From assembly GCA_900175165.2 (NCBI GenBank), contig FWWN02000680.1:62001-126000 (forward strand): a DNA stretch of 64,000 nucleotides, written 5' to 3'. The number at the start of each line of letters is the position of its first letter. The first letter of the stretch is position 1. The notes below the pieces were generated by a model. It had not been told where the DNA came from. It was given only the letters and a program-made list of their open reading frames with translations, and searched no databases. This stretch comes from Rhizomucor pusillus. Taxonomy: Eukaryota; Mucoromycota; Mucoromycetes; Mucorales; Lichtheimiaceae. Shown piece by piece: positions 13,336 to 27,338 of the stretch. The position numbers were made by a program, and so were the translations under genes.

Positions 13336-15982
13336 CTATCGCATAAGATATTTCCAACGTGATGCCAACGATGCAATGTTGTTAAGGAAGGTGTCCCAAT
13401 GCTCCAGGCCATTCGCAATGGGCTCAACGTCTTCTGATGAAAGTGGGATAGTATCAGCTTGGAATGGCGTTAACTAGATAATGACTGTAAGCAACTTGGT
13501 GCATTGATTGTCGATCTTACTTACATTGTATTCAGTGCCTCTTGACTGTGCATTGATTCGTTCGATATCTCGGACGGTAAGCAGGCTATCATCCACCATA
13601 TATCGTGCCTCGTTGCAAAATGAGATCTCTGTAAGCTGCATCTCATCGCCATGTACATCGATTGCTGCTGGGCATTCCAGGTCCGTGTAACTAAACAAAA
13701 AAATGTTAGGATCGAAAATCCATCTAGGTTGGTCGTCGTATCCATATTCACCCAGCGAGTTTGCTGTTAGCAATAGCTTCAGCTACAGAGTCAGGGATAA
13801 CTTCAGATTTCAAATTTCCTGTCTCCTCCGATTCATTATCACGGAGAAGCGTGTACCGCTTTGCTGATATTTGTGCATCCACGTATCTGGATCGTTCTTA
13901 CGTGTTACCACTAGCTGTGATATAAACTATCCTATAATACTTACCCTTTAATAGCAACCAGATCTACCATGGTACGTTCATATTCGCCGATTACCGCCTG
14001 TCTTGATAAATGCCCTGCATCGTCAATTGTGAATGTCATAGAAAGTCTGCTGAATGGACTATTTGCACTGCTTCCGAGAAGTTTGCTGTTGACGTATTCC
14101 ACATTGACAAAGCGCTGATGAAGTCGACCCTTGGCATAATTAATTGGAATTAAAGGTGAAGTGATGGAGGATGGCGCATGGCTATTTGTTCCTTGTCAGA
14201 AAGGCTCTACCATGTTAGCAATAAAAACAAATATCTTACGTTCCAAAGAAAATGCGGCGTCGTTGCATAATCTCCAAATGCTCCTTCAAATTTGTCGTAT
14301 CAAATGAATCTAGCAAGGATGGCGACAAAAACACGTTATCCTGGAAGGGAGGATTTTCGAATAGAACGTGGCCGAATCTAGATGTTATTTAGTAAGCAAC
14401 AGGATAATAGTTATAATTTCATTTCCCGCCGAAAAGATACTCACTTTGCATCTAGGTATACATTTCCACCCTTCTCAAGCTGCAACTTGCTACTTATGCG
14501 TTCCTTGATGTCTTGGATAGTCGCATCTGCGGATTCAGGTGCACTACAAAAAAGTGGCGTTAAAAAATAGAATATTCGAGCAAGCAATCTCACTATACTA
14601 ACCTTTCCCGACTTGACAAGTGATAAAACGACAATGCAGAGTCGTCTGATTGCTATAAATGTTTCTGCCATTCTTATCATATTCAAGAAAATCATATTTG
14701 GTATTGTCTTTTTACCTTGCTAGGTTTCAAACTATATAATCGACACCAACCACTAGCTTTTGCTGTTAATGGCATCGCCCTCGAGTCATGGACAGGCATA
14801 AATGCAAGCAGTTTCTGGTTTCCTTGTTGTGCTGTCGAGTCATCATTTCTTAATGGCTCGCTCGATGTATCAGCGAGGGAGGCATTCCGATCAACAGCTG
14901 CGGAATCATATGTATCAACTAGATTGCTCGTATCTTCAAATCTTTCTGCTGCTGCCATCGATGCCGACTTTGTAGAACTAGGCTCTCCTTCGCGTGGTAG
15001 CCACGAGCGATCAATAAACAAATCATCTGCAGCGTCCAATGGTCGCTTTGTCGTAAGGTCGAGATCGGTGACAGCAAAATCCAATATACGCTTTGCTTTG
15101 CTGATGTCTTCAGAGTTGCGTGCTGTTAACGAGAACTGTATCCATATGAGTACACACAATGGCCTAATGTAGCTCGCATTTATGTGCGTTTACCTTGCCA
15201 TTCTCCAACTCGATATATGTGTCGCAGCCTCGAGATATATGATGAAGTATGGGTTGAACGGCGGCGTTGACATAATGGGTAGAGATGGTGCTTTTGATCT
15301 GCGGAAGATCCATTTCTTCTTGAACTAGGTCCAGCGATTCTCTAATCCTCTTTTCTGCCTTTGCGACGTCAGGTTCTCGTCCATTGATAGAGTACTGACA
15401 ATCCTCCAGGTATATCTGGATATTCACTTTGCATTCTTCTTCGACTGCTTTGAGAGCGGCACCATTGTCACCAAGGATAAAGTAGAGTTGCGCGCGAGTG
15501 GCGGCGTGATGTCTTTCGATGAAATCCTTCTTTCGTTGCTCTGCTTCTCTCTTCACGTCATCTGTGCTTTTAATACCCCAAACATCTGTCACAATAATTC
15601 GCAACAGGTCGGTTTTCCGTAGCTTCGAGCTGGCAGCTTGCTGTTTGTTCTTCAAGTATAAGTGAAGCTGAGGTTTGGTAAATTGGTGATTAAGCCGCGA
15701 TTGCAATTCTTTGTACTTTGCGTTGCTGAGAACGAGTTTTCGTTGCTTGCTCGATTTTGGTTTCAGAGAGTCGATCGCATTGAAAAGTTCACTCGTACTT
15801 TCTTTGGGAGGCTGGGCAGCCGTCTTTTTCGATTCAAGCGGATCCCAGTTGCTGGTGGTACCGTTGCGTCGCGTTGAATGCAAGGGTGCGACGCTTACTC
15901 TGCCCTTGTTCAAACTGCAATTGCAACGTAGGCGAGATTGGACGACGCGAAGAAATACATTGCCGGAACGTGCGACTGACAT
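13336..15982 (-). CDS. SLS1-like mitochondrial inner membrane protein
   Basis: This resembles the fungal Sls1 family, which in yeast couples mitochondrial transcription and translation at the inner membrane. The N-terminus (MSVARSGNVFLRVVQSRLRC) is a basic mitochondrial presequence. A segment LHLYLKNKQQAASSKLRKTD followed by LLRIIVTDVWGI matches the Sls1 N-terminal helical domain. KH-like modules follow, seen in AQLYFILGDNGAALKAVEEE and KVNIQIYLEDCQYSINGREP. The rest spans exons at about 14692-15159, 14441-14695 and a group at 13474-14400. For the last intron I used the acceptor just after tctag, giving a 40-residue C-terminal exon that ends KYLMR with TAG at 13336-13338; a stop at about 13474 would require intron retention. 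It shares a 119-bp divergent promoter with SR140. I am confident of a mitochondrial protein and moderately confident of the family. Confidence 0.65.
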
Positions 15983-16101
15983 ACGCGAAGCGAAGCGTCT
16001 TTTTGACAGCTGCTGCTGGAAAGAACAATTCCCAAAAACTCTCTTTGATTCGGCACTCCGCGCAACTCATCCTCTTTCAGCACTTCGTTTGCTTTGCAAA
16101 T

Positions 16102-19193
<3,092 letters not shown>

Positions 19194-20307
19194 TCATAAT
19201 ATCCAGAATGTACATGTACAATGAAATATACTAGAGGGGCGTCTGCTTACCTATGCTCGTGTTTGCAATTTCTAACCACATTTGCGCGATATTGATTGCA
19301 GTGAATGTTAGAGAATGGAGGTAATGTAGGCGGGCTTTGCACGTGTACACTCTGTGCACATTTTCAAATTGGATCTGGTTCCAACATCCTCCTACCTACG
19401 CGGGCCACTTGCTAAATCTTGAACCTGCTTTTTGATCGACTTGTCTATTGTTTCTTTCCACTTTACTTTTACGCACGTTTTATCTGTATGGGTAATAAAG
19501 AGTAATATTTCTCATGCTTATTTGAGATGAAATTGAAACAATTTGAAACGCGTCCTGAACGCAAAAGCAATTTAACCGTTTCTTGTGTTTACACGCACGG
19601 ATCAGACCAGAAAAGATATCGATTAGTTGATTGTATCATCTTGTCCTACGCGGCGAACGACTGCTGCAAGTGATGATTCGTTAGAAATTATGTCATGGGT
19701 TCAAAGGAGGTGCAGATAGAGAAAGGGAAAATCGTTACTCCACCAAGAAGAGAAAAAGTGACCTGACCTAGCCCTGTGGATGGAAACGAACACGTAAAGT
19801 TTCCCATCACACACATTTTTGGCATCTTGACCCCTGTGCGTCCCCCTTTTCTTCACACCTCTACGCGGGAACTCTGCATATCTTGCCTTGGACAGTCCCC
19901 AACTCTCTGTTATTTGCTCAACTAGCAAAGGCAAGTACCGCACCCTTCGGGTCCCCGCATTGCCTTGCCTTGCAGCCGGCTTTCTGCTGGTCGGGCGGGT
20001 GAAAAGAAAAAGCAGAGTGGGCCGACGCACAGAGACACGGCAGCAGCAGCAGAGTTATTATCAAGGTTTGGCTCCCAATGATGATGACGAACAAGCATCA
20101 CGCGGGGGGATGAGAGAGTCCTCTCTTTTTTTTTCCTCCTTCGTACTGTACCCGTGGTACCACCCACTTTGCTTCCAGTTTTTTTGCTGTTGACGACGAT
20201 GACGTTTTTGGCTATCTTATAAATACCTCACATCTCTGCCGCCGTTGGTGCGTCTGTGAGCTCTTCCACCTGCGGGCTGCTTCTTCTTCCTCTCTTCACT
20301 TGTTTGC
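19194..20307. other. Intergenic region, SR140 to Ecl1-like gene
   Basis: No gene is recognised in these 1.1 kb. Open frames on both strands between 19700 and 20190 lack an ATG or any domain and contain runs of CAG and T, so I do not call them. A TATA-like cttataaatacctc at about 20216 lies 90 bp before the Ecl1-like start and is a plausible core promoter. A CAG microsatellite sits at 20040-20051. Confidence 0.5.
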
Positions 20308-20848
20308 ATGAGCGATCTCAACTGGTGCACGTTCTGCGACAGTGCCATTGATGTCTTTTCAGTATATATTATCCACGATCTATTCCGGCTGTCCTTCTTC
20401 TAACAATTTATCATTATTTAAACAGGAATCTCTATATTGCAGTGAGCAATGTCTAAGGGCGGATGCACTTCGTAATCATCCTCTTTTGGGATACGACTGG
20501 CGTGAGTTGCGCGACTTTCCAAGATCTGCTGCTGCCGCCACGTCGTTGGGTTCAAGAGCATCGTCGTCAGCAACGGCGTCATCCATTTCCTCATCCTCTT
20601 CCTGCTCCTCCTCCTCATCTTGTCCAACGTTACCAGTATCCGACGTCCCATCGTTGAGCCGGTCCCCGAGCTTACTGTCATCATCGCCTGCTAGCAGCGT
20701 AAGCAGCCTATCGTCCGCTACCATCGCACCACCACCACCCTGTCCTCCACACAAGCAAGCCGTTTCACAGAATTATCATCACCACCACCACCGAACACCC
20801 TTATCATTTTACGATACCACCACAACCCATTTCTCATATACCTCATAG
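20308..20848 (+). CDS. Ecl1-like zinc-binding protein
   Basis: This is a short protein (158 aa, exons 20308-20361 and 20426-20848) with the N-terminal Cys pattern of the fungal Ecl1/2/3 family, whose members affect chronological lifespan and respond to zinc, iron or sulphur in fission yeast. Exon 1 encodes MSDLNWCTFCDSAIDVFS with CxxC. Exon 2 starts ESLYCSEQCLRADALRNHPL, giving the second CxxxC-type pair. The rest is a long Ser/Pro-rich tail (SSSSCSSSSSCPTLPVSDVP) ending in a His-rich stretch (five His in a row) and is probably disordered. The intron (gtatat...acag) is phase 0 and joins the two Cys pairs, which supports the model. The family call rests only on the roughly 35-residue zinc motif, so another small LIM-like or FLZ-like zinc knuckle family remains possible. 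Confidence 0.6.
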
Positions 20849-21682
20849 CCACCCATCTCCATTTTTCTTGTTTGGCTTTTGTACATTTTATTTTTGGTTG
20901 TAATCTGCAGTTTAGTTTTGTCCAAAAAAAAGGAAAAGAATATATGGTTGTATATATACCAAGCATTTTGAACGGCATCATTTAGATCACAGACGATTTC
21001 AGTGTTTGTGATAAGACTGGGCGAGCGACTGGACACTGGTGCATTAGTTGCTTTGGACGGGATACTACGATAACTGCCGTGGTCACTGAGACGATGCAGG
21101 TGGCTATAGACGTCCTTGCAAGTGTGGATATCCTCATGCACTAAATCATCTTCCCGCAGGAATCTGTGCAACGTCGAAAGAGCAGGAGGACCATCTCATC
21201 ATTTAGGACGAAAATCCTGGGCTCTCTATTCCTTCCGCATCCTCGCTCTTGCACGCTTGTAAAAAGTACTACTCCCTTAAAAAGCCAGATCTATAATATG
21301 GCCAGCACTTAAGTGTGGCCTCTTAATACAAAAGCATGTTGCAATGAATGTAATAATGGCGGCTGCTGCTGCTGCTTATATTTGCTCGAGATGCATTGCG
21401 AGCAGCTAAAGCATATGCATCTTGCTATATTTATTTGACGTGTCGTTGGAAAGCGCCAAGGCTTCTATTTAGACTTTTGCTATCTAAAGAGATGCACATT
21501 GCACTGCTTACGGGCTCAATCGATAGCTCTCCCTTGCATTAGCCGCCTCAAACAGATGATGAAACATCGGAGGACACCACCATTTGGTTCGCGTGTGCTA
21601 ACACATATCAATAACAAACATTTCCTTCTACTTGGAGTGTTCCAATTTCTCTCTCTTTCTTTTTTCTTTCTCTTCCTGGCGC
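20849..21682. other. Intergenic region with a possible reverse-strand coding exon
   Basis: Most of this 834-bp stretch is unassigned. On the reverse strand 20964-21190 reads open as LHRFLREDDLVHEDIHTCKD, VYSHLHRLSDHGSYRSIPSK and onward to CDLNDAVQNAW, ending at a gtatat donor-like site. No in-frame ATG precedes it and I could not find a convincing upstream exon, so it may be part of an unrecognised spliced gene or chance. A short GCT repeat lies at 21362-21376 and a CAG repeat begins within the next gene at about 21835. Confidence 0.3.
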
Positions 21683-23261
21683 ATGATGGCTGGATACGGA
21701 TCGATCGAATCGGCGGGAGCCACCCGGTTCCTGGCATACGACGCGATACGAAGCAACGGCAGCTGCAGCCAGGAGGCATCAGTTCGGATATCGATGATTG
21801 ACGACGGTGCAGCACAGACAAGGTCTGCAACTATCAGCAGCAGCAGCAGTAGCAGCAGGAGAAGTGGAAGTAGATATTCGTCAGTTTACATTCCAAGGTA
21901 AGTTTGGTCCTGACTGCGTTTCTCGGATTTTTGAAAACATAACAATCGTACCCAATTAGCATATGCATTTCGATTTTCGTCGTCAGTTTGGATCTACAGC
22001 GATACATCAACATTGAGTTTATGGATACTGACGGGAAGTTCGAATTCATGTCTGGTAGCAAGTGAGTAAAATAACTTGTTGAATGACGATGTAGAGTCCT
22101 TCTAGTTGCTAACAACTGTCGCTGCAGGCCATCCCCGTCCTGGCTTGCGACGGTGTATCTACTGGGAATGTCAATTGCTATGCCGCAAGGTAATGTATAC
22201 AAGCGAGACCAGAACTTTCTACATCGAAACAACAAATTTAACGTTTTGAATGTTACAAAAAATAAAGTCAGTCGATGTACATCGCGTGCGCGAAGCTGTG
22301 CCTCTGCTGCGGCCTTGATCACCTTTTTGTTTGGTACCTTGTACACGCACCTCGCGCAATCCATTTTCGAGGTATCTCTCGCCACTGCTCTCCGGGGAGC
22401 AGGTGCAGGGATGCTCATGACCACGGCTGTCACAGCGTGCCTGGAATATCAGTGTGGTCAGTTCTACTATGTACCTATGGTGGCGCACGTGGTAAGAAAA
22501 AGCGGGAGGCACTGTCTCATATTTCTCGCTCGTTCGCTCACTCATTCGCTCGCTCACTCATTCACTGGGTAAAAGGCATCAGCTATGTGCATATCAATAA
22601 TGAGCGACCTTGCCGCAATGTTTCTATTATGCATATCGGTGGTCTACTGGAATGGAGTTGTAATATCATGCAGCGGCGGCGCAGGGGACAAGACAACGAC
22701 GAGGCCGGCAAGGAGCCGGTACGATCTGACAGGCACGGTCATGCTGCTGCTTGCCAACGTGACGCTTATCGCTGCTACGGCGCGTGGCGAGGATGACTTG
22801 ACAGATCCGTTTGCGCTCGTCACTCTCGGCGCCGATCTGAGTCTCCTGTTTATTTTTGGAGTCTATGAAAGGTTCAGCTGCTCGTCACCGTTTTTGGACA
22901 AACGTTTGTGGACGCATTGGACAGTAGCCGCTGCGTGTCTCATCAGCTTGACTTCCAACGCTGCGCCGCACCTCGCCGTCGTCGTATGGGATCTTGACGT
23001 CCTAGGAAGGTCGATTGGCAACGCTGTCGGCATTCTACTCACACTCATGGTGCTCGTTACACTCTTGTCGGATATGCCATTGCGAGGTACATATACTGTG
23101 AAGTGTGTACTTTTTGCTTGCTTGCCTGCTCACTGTATCGTTTATACAATGTAGATACTGCGACCATTGTTTGTACAATACACATTTTCCAATGTCTAGG
23201 CAGCCTGTATGGTCACACAATTGCATCCATGATTTTTGACAGCGAATATTTCGTGGATTGA
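21683..23261 (+). CDS. Short MFS-like membrane protein (DHA2/VBA-like, divergent)
   Basis: Six exons (21683-21897, 21987-22061, 22128-22189, 22268-22491, 22576-23086, 23200-23261) join in frame to 382 aa. After a Ser-rich cytosolic N-terminus (about 70 residues) there are roughly eight to nine hydrophobic segments, for example WLATVYLLGMSIAMPQ, AALITFLFGTLYTHLAQ, LLFIFGVYERF and LAVVVWDLDV. The stretch LRGAGAGMLMTTAVTACLE resembles the R-x-GxGaG helix (TM4/5) of 14-TM drug:H+ antiporters, and DLTGTVMLLLANVTLIAATA resembles their TM6-TM7 region. The family normally has about 550 aa and 12-14 segments. Here the loop that should carry motif A (GxxxDRxGRR) reads VSRCTSRARSC and the second half is absent. 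It may be a truncated, non-transporting relative. Intron 4 contains a CTCATTCG simple repeat. The membrane call is firm; the MFS assignment is moderate. Confidence 0.55.
22521..22567. repeat. CTCATTCG/CTCGCTCA simple repeat in an intron
   Basis: Intron 4 of the MFS-like gene contains an imperfect tandem of 4-nt units (ctcg, ttcg, ctca, ttca) over about 47 bp. It does not touch the splice sites. Confidence 0.8.
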
Positions 23262-24341
23262 CACTCGAAGTATTACAATTTTTTGTCGGCCTTTTCCGTT
23301 CTGCACTGTAAGATAAATAAAGATATCAAATGTTCTGTGTATACCATCCTTTGCGGTTCATGATCGCTGCTATAACGAGGTAAAATCAGTGGTATTCTGA
23401 TATTTATTATAGCTGTACTTGCACTGGTGCCTTTGGCTGCACTTGCTGGCAACAGCCATTGTTGGCTTCCTTTCAGTAAACGAATAAACGTCAACGTCGC
23501 GTCGTGGTTGCATCGTTGCCTGAGAAGGATTGCGTCGGTGGTTCCATTTCTCCGCTAAAGTTTTCATGCTCACTCGCGACAGCTTACGTCTGCATAATGT
23601 GGAGTAAAGCCTATTCTCGGTCATCAAGAAATATATCGCTTCTTCGAGCATTTACTGGTTCGTTTGAATAATGAATACTTCCAGTGCGGTATCCTCCTTC
23701 CAATGCTATCCCTTCATGCAATGCATTTCAACTGGTACACAAACATGCGAGCGTGCTTGTCTCACTTAACATCCAGAGAAAGGGCTTGTTAACTCCTGGC
23801 ATCCGCAGCCTTGCACCTCAGTAGCGTGCTTATAGAAAGAAGCTTTTCTGTCGCAGCAGCAGCAGCAACGATGCAAATCGAGACTGGAGGAGAGGGCGCG
23901 AAATAAAATGGTGACGGTGGACGACGTGTGAGGTCAGGTGAGGTTATTTGCTGAAGCGGCCATGGGAAAATGTATGTGGTGCTCTACGCATACAAGCTTC
24001 AAACAGAGCAACAACGACAACAGCGTTTGTTACCAAAAGGTTGCCAAAGAACAATACATGGATTGTGAGCTCCTCAGGCCAGATGGATAGATATACGTAA
24101 CAACAATATACTCTAGGTTGTGGGCCGATGGGACGAGCCGCAGCAAATTACTTTTAAAATGGGTTGGAGAACGCAAGTTGCTGGAACAGGTGATGGGAAC
24201 AAGACGAAAAAGTGACACAGTTGATTGAAATTTTTGTCGTCGCCTGTATATAAAAACCGGCACGCGACTGCCCTCGCTTCCCTTTTTTCTTCTTCTTGTT
24301 TTTTATACTTGCTTTACTCCTTTCTTTCCTAACAAGACAGG
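23262..24341. promoter_or_regulatory. Upstream region of eEF2
   Basis: The 1.08 kb before eEF2 contains one possible small gene on the reverse strand (listed separately) and a clear core promoter. A TATA box (tatataaaa, about 24246-24254) is followed by a pyrimidine-rich leader (24282-24332, runs of CTTC and TTTCTT) directly before the ATG. TATA plus pyrimidine-rich leader is typical of strongly expressed translation genes in fungi. A CAG microsatellite lies at about 23857-23868. Confidence 0.5.
23370..23651 (-). CDS. Hypothetical small protein, uncertain
   Basis: An ATG-initiated frame of 93 codons on the reverse strand, MLEEAIYFLMTENRLYSTLC through LAEKWNHRRNPSQATMQPRR to a stop at 23370. 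It is basic, with no signal peptide, no membrane segment and no recognised motif. It sits just beyond the MFS-like gene in a convergent position. Composition in its first 75 residues looks protein-like, but nothing else supports it, and chance is a real alternative. Confidence 0.2.
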   Translation of the reverse strand: MLEEAIYFLMTENRLYSTLCRRKLSRVSMKTLAEKWNHRRNPSQATMQPRRDVDVYSFTERKPTMAVASKCSQRHQCKYSYNKYQNTTDFTSL

Positions 24342-27338
24342 ATGGGTAACGTATTAGCATGAACAACGGTCCGTGCTCATATAAAATTAAAACTCACGTT
24401 ATATCTGGGTTCGCCGCTTGAACCGGCTCCCACTGTCTGTAACGCATAGTGGTAAGTGTAAAGAAAGACCGCACGCGTCTCCTCCCAAGGCGTATATCGT
24501 TAACGCTCCCTTTATGTAGAATTTTACAATCGAAGAGATTCGTAGTTTGATGGTACGTACACTAGAGCGCGGGGCTTTTTTAGTCTCGTGTTGTCTTGCG
24601 TGTGTGAGAAAAAAAATATGATGATTGACGGGTTTTTTGCCAAATACTAGAACCGGACTACAAATGTCCGCAACATGTCTGTGATTGCCCATGTAGACCA
24701 TGGCAAGTCTACCTTGACGGACTCTCTAGTCTCCAAAGCTGGCATTATCTCTGCCGGACGCGCTGGTGACATGCGCTTTACCGATACCCGCCAAGATGAG
24801 CAAGACCGTGGCATTACAATCAAGTCAACTGCTATTTCCATGTACTTTGAGCTTGCAAGTCCAGAAGATATCAAGGAAATCAAATTCCAAAAGACCGAAG
24901 GCCATGAGTTCTTGATCAACCTCATTGACTCTCCCGGCCACGTCGACTTTTCGTCTGAAGTCACTGCTGCGCTGCGGGTCACAGACGGCGCCCTCGTTGT
25001 CGTGGACTGTATCGAGGGCGTCTGCGTCCAAACAGAGACAGTCCTGCGACAAGCTCTCACGGAGCGTATCAAACCTGTACTGGTCATCAACAAGATCGAC
25101 CGTGCCCTCCTGGAGCTGCAGCTCGAAAAGGAGGAACTGTATAATGTAAGTCATCATCCATAGCCTGCGCTGTCCACAGATGGACCACGTCAAATAACAC
25201 ACGCATCAATTAGACTTTTGCACGTACTATTGAATCTGTCAATGTTATTATTTCAACGTACCTCGACGAGGCTCTCGGTGACGTCCAAGTGTACCCAGAA
25301 AGAGGCACCGTCGCGTTTGCATCTGGTCTGCACGGATGGGGCTTCACTCTACGACAATTTGCTATTCGTTACTCTAAAAAGTTTGGTGTTCCTCAAGATA
25401 AACTCATGCAAAGATTATGGGGTGAGAACTACTTCAACCCAAAGACCAAAAAGTGGTCAACCAAGAGCACCGATGCGGACGGCAAACCGCTGGAACGGGC
25501 CTTTAACATGTTCGTACTGGACCCCATCTACCGTCTGTTTGATGCCATCATGAACTTCAAGAAGGATCAGATCCCGACGCTTCTCGAGAAGCTAAATATC
25601 CAGCTCAAGTCAGAAGAGAAAGACCTCGAGGGCAAGCAACTCATGAAGGTGGTCATGCGCAAGTTCTTACCATGCGGCGATGCACTTTTGGAAATGATCT
25701 GTATTCATCTCCCGTCGCCTGTCACTGCTCAGCGCTACCGTGTACCTAACCTGTATGAGGGTCCCTTGGATGACGAGTGCGCAACTGGCATTCGTAACTG
25801 CGACCCCAATGCACCGCTTATGCTTTACGTTTCCAAGATGGTGCCCACATCAGATAAGGGTCGTTTCTACGCCTTTGGCCGTGTCTTCTCCGGTACAGCC
25901 CGTGCTGGACAAAAGGTGCGCATCATGGGCCCCAACTATCAGCCTGGCTCCAAGAACGATCTGGCTATAAAGTCCATTCAGCGAACCGTCCTCATGATGG
26001 GTCGCACCGTCGAAGCTATCGAAGACTGCCCTGCTGGCAACATTGTCGGTCTCGTTGGTGTTGACCAGTTCTTGGTCAAGTCCGGTACCATCTCCACCTC
26101 TGAAGTGGCACACAACATGAAGGTCATGAAGTTCTCCGTCTCCCCGGTCGTCCAGGTCGCTGTCGATGTCAAGAACGCGAACGATCTGCCCAAGTTGGTC
26201 GATGGTCTGAAGCGGCTTGCTAAATCTGATCCTTGCGTCCTGACTTACACATCCGACTCCGGCGAGCACATTGTCGCTGGTGCCGGTGAGCTTCACCTGG
26301 AGATTATTCTGAAGGATCTCGAAGAGGACCACGCACAGGTTCCCATCAAGACAGGTGACCCGGTCGTACAGTACCGCGAGACCGTCACTGCCCGATCGTC
26401 CATCGACTGTTTGTCAAAGTCACCAAACAAGCATAACCGTCTGTACATGCGCGCAGAACCTCTCGACGAGGAACTGTCGAACGAAATCGATGCTGGAAAG
26501 ATCGGCCCCAGAGACGATTTCAAGGCGCGTGCTCGCGACCTTGCCGAGAAGTACGGATGGGACTTGACAGAAGCTCGCAAGATCTGGTGCTTTGGTCCAG
26601 ACAGCACCGGCCCCAACGTGCTTGTCGACACGACCAAGGCTGTCCAGTACCTCAACGAAATCAAGGACTCGTTCGTCGCAGCCTTCCAGTGGGCTACCAA
26701 GGAAGGACCGCTATGCGATGAAAACTTGCGCGGATGCCGCTTCAACATTCTGGATGTCACCTTGCACACCGACGCTATCCACCGAGGCGGTGGCCAGATC
26801 ATGCCAACCGCGCGCCGTGTCATCTTTGCATCGACCCTGACTGCAAAGCCGGCTATCCAGGAACCCATTTACCTCGTCGAAATCCAGTGTCCAGAAAGCG
26901 CCATCGGCGGTATCTACAGCGTACTCAACCGTCGCCGCGGTGTCGTCTTCTCTGAAGAACAGCGTCCGGGAACCCCCATGATGACCATCAAGGCTCACTT
27001 GCCTGTCAATGAATCCTTTGGCTTCACTCCAGATCTGCGAAGTGCGACCGGAGGCCAGGCCTTCCCACAAGTAAGTTTTACTTGAGAGATTATGTGAAGG
27101 CGATACTAACATTTGGATGCTTTTTTGTATAGGCTGTCCTTGATCACTGGTCACCCATGTCCGGCGATCCTTTGACTCCTGGTAACAAGGGTGAGTTGTT
27201 TAAACATGAGTTGCTTGGTGTATTTTTCTATTTACTAAATGAGTTCACTTAGTGTACGACATTGTCCGCAATGTCCGCAAGAGAAAGGGTCTCGTGGAAG
27301 ATATCCCTGGACTCGACAAGTACTACGATAAGATGTAA
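24342..27338 (+). CDS. EEF2: Translation elongation factor 2 (eEF2)
   Basis: This is the GTPase that translocates the ribosome. The GTP-binding motifs are AHVDHGKST (G1), DSPGHVDF (G3) and NKID (G4); switch I contains [13 protein letters not shown]. The diphthamide region in domain IV is intact at [16 protein letters not shown], with the His that is modified and targeted by ADP-ribosylating toxins. The C-terminus ends [14 protein letters not shown]. Introns fall after SLM, after EELYN, after AFPQ and after TPGNK. The very 5' end is unusual: the ATG exon at 24342 is followed by a long gap before [11 protein letters not shown] at 24520. A plain two-exon reading gives MGN-NFT. Splicing ATGG to a 2-nt exon (24450-24451) and then to 24520 gives the universally conserved MVNFT. 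Length is about 842 aa as expected. An AATAAA signal is at 27369-27374. Confidence 0.97.

Noticed and set aside
19701..20193. Overlapping open frames on both strands in the SR140-Ecl1 interval
   Set aside because: No ATG start, low-complexity composition and no domain; they lie beside a CAG repeat and look like chance frames.
25850..26868. Long reverse-strand frames within eEF2
   Set aside because: Produced by the strong codon bias of eEF2; no independent evidence.
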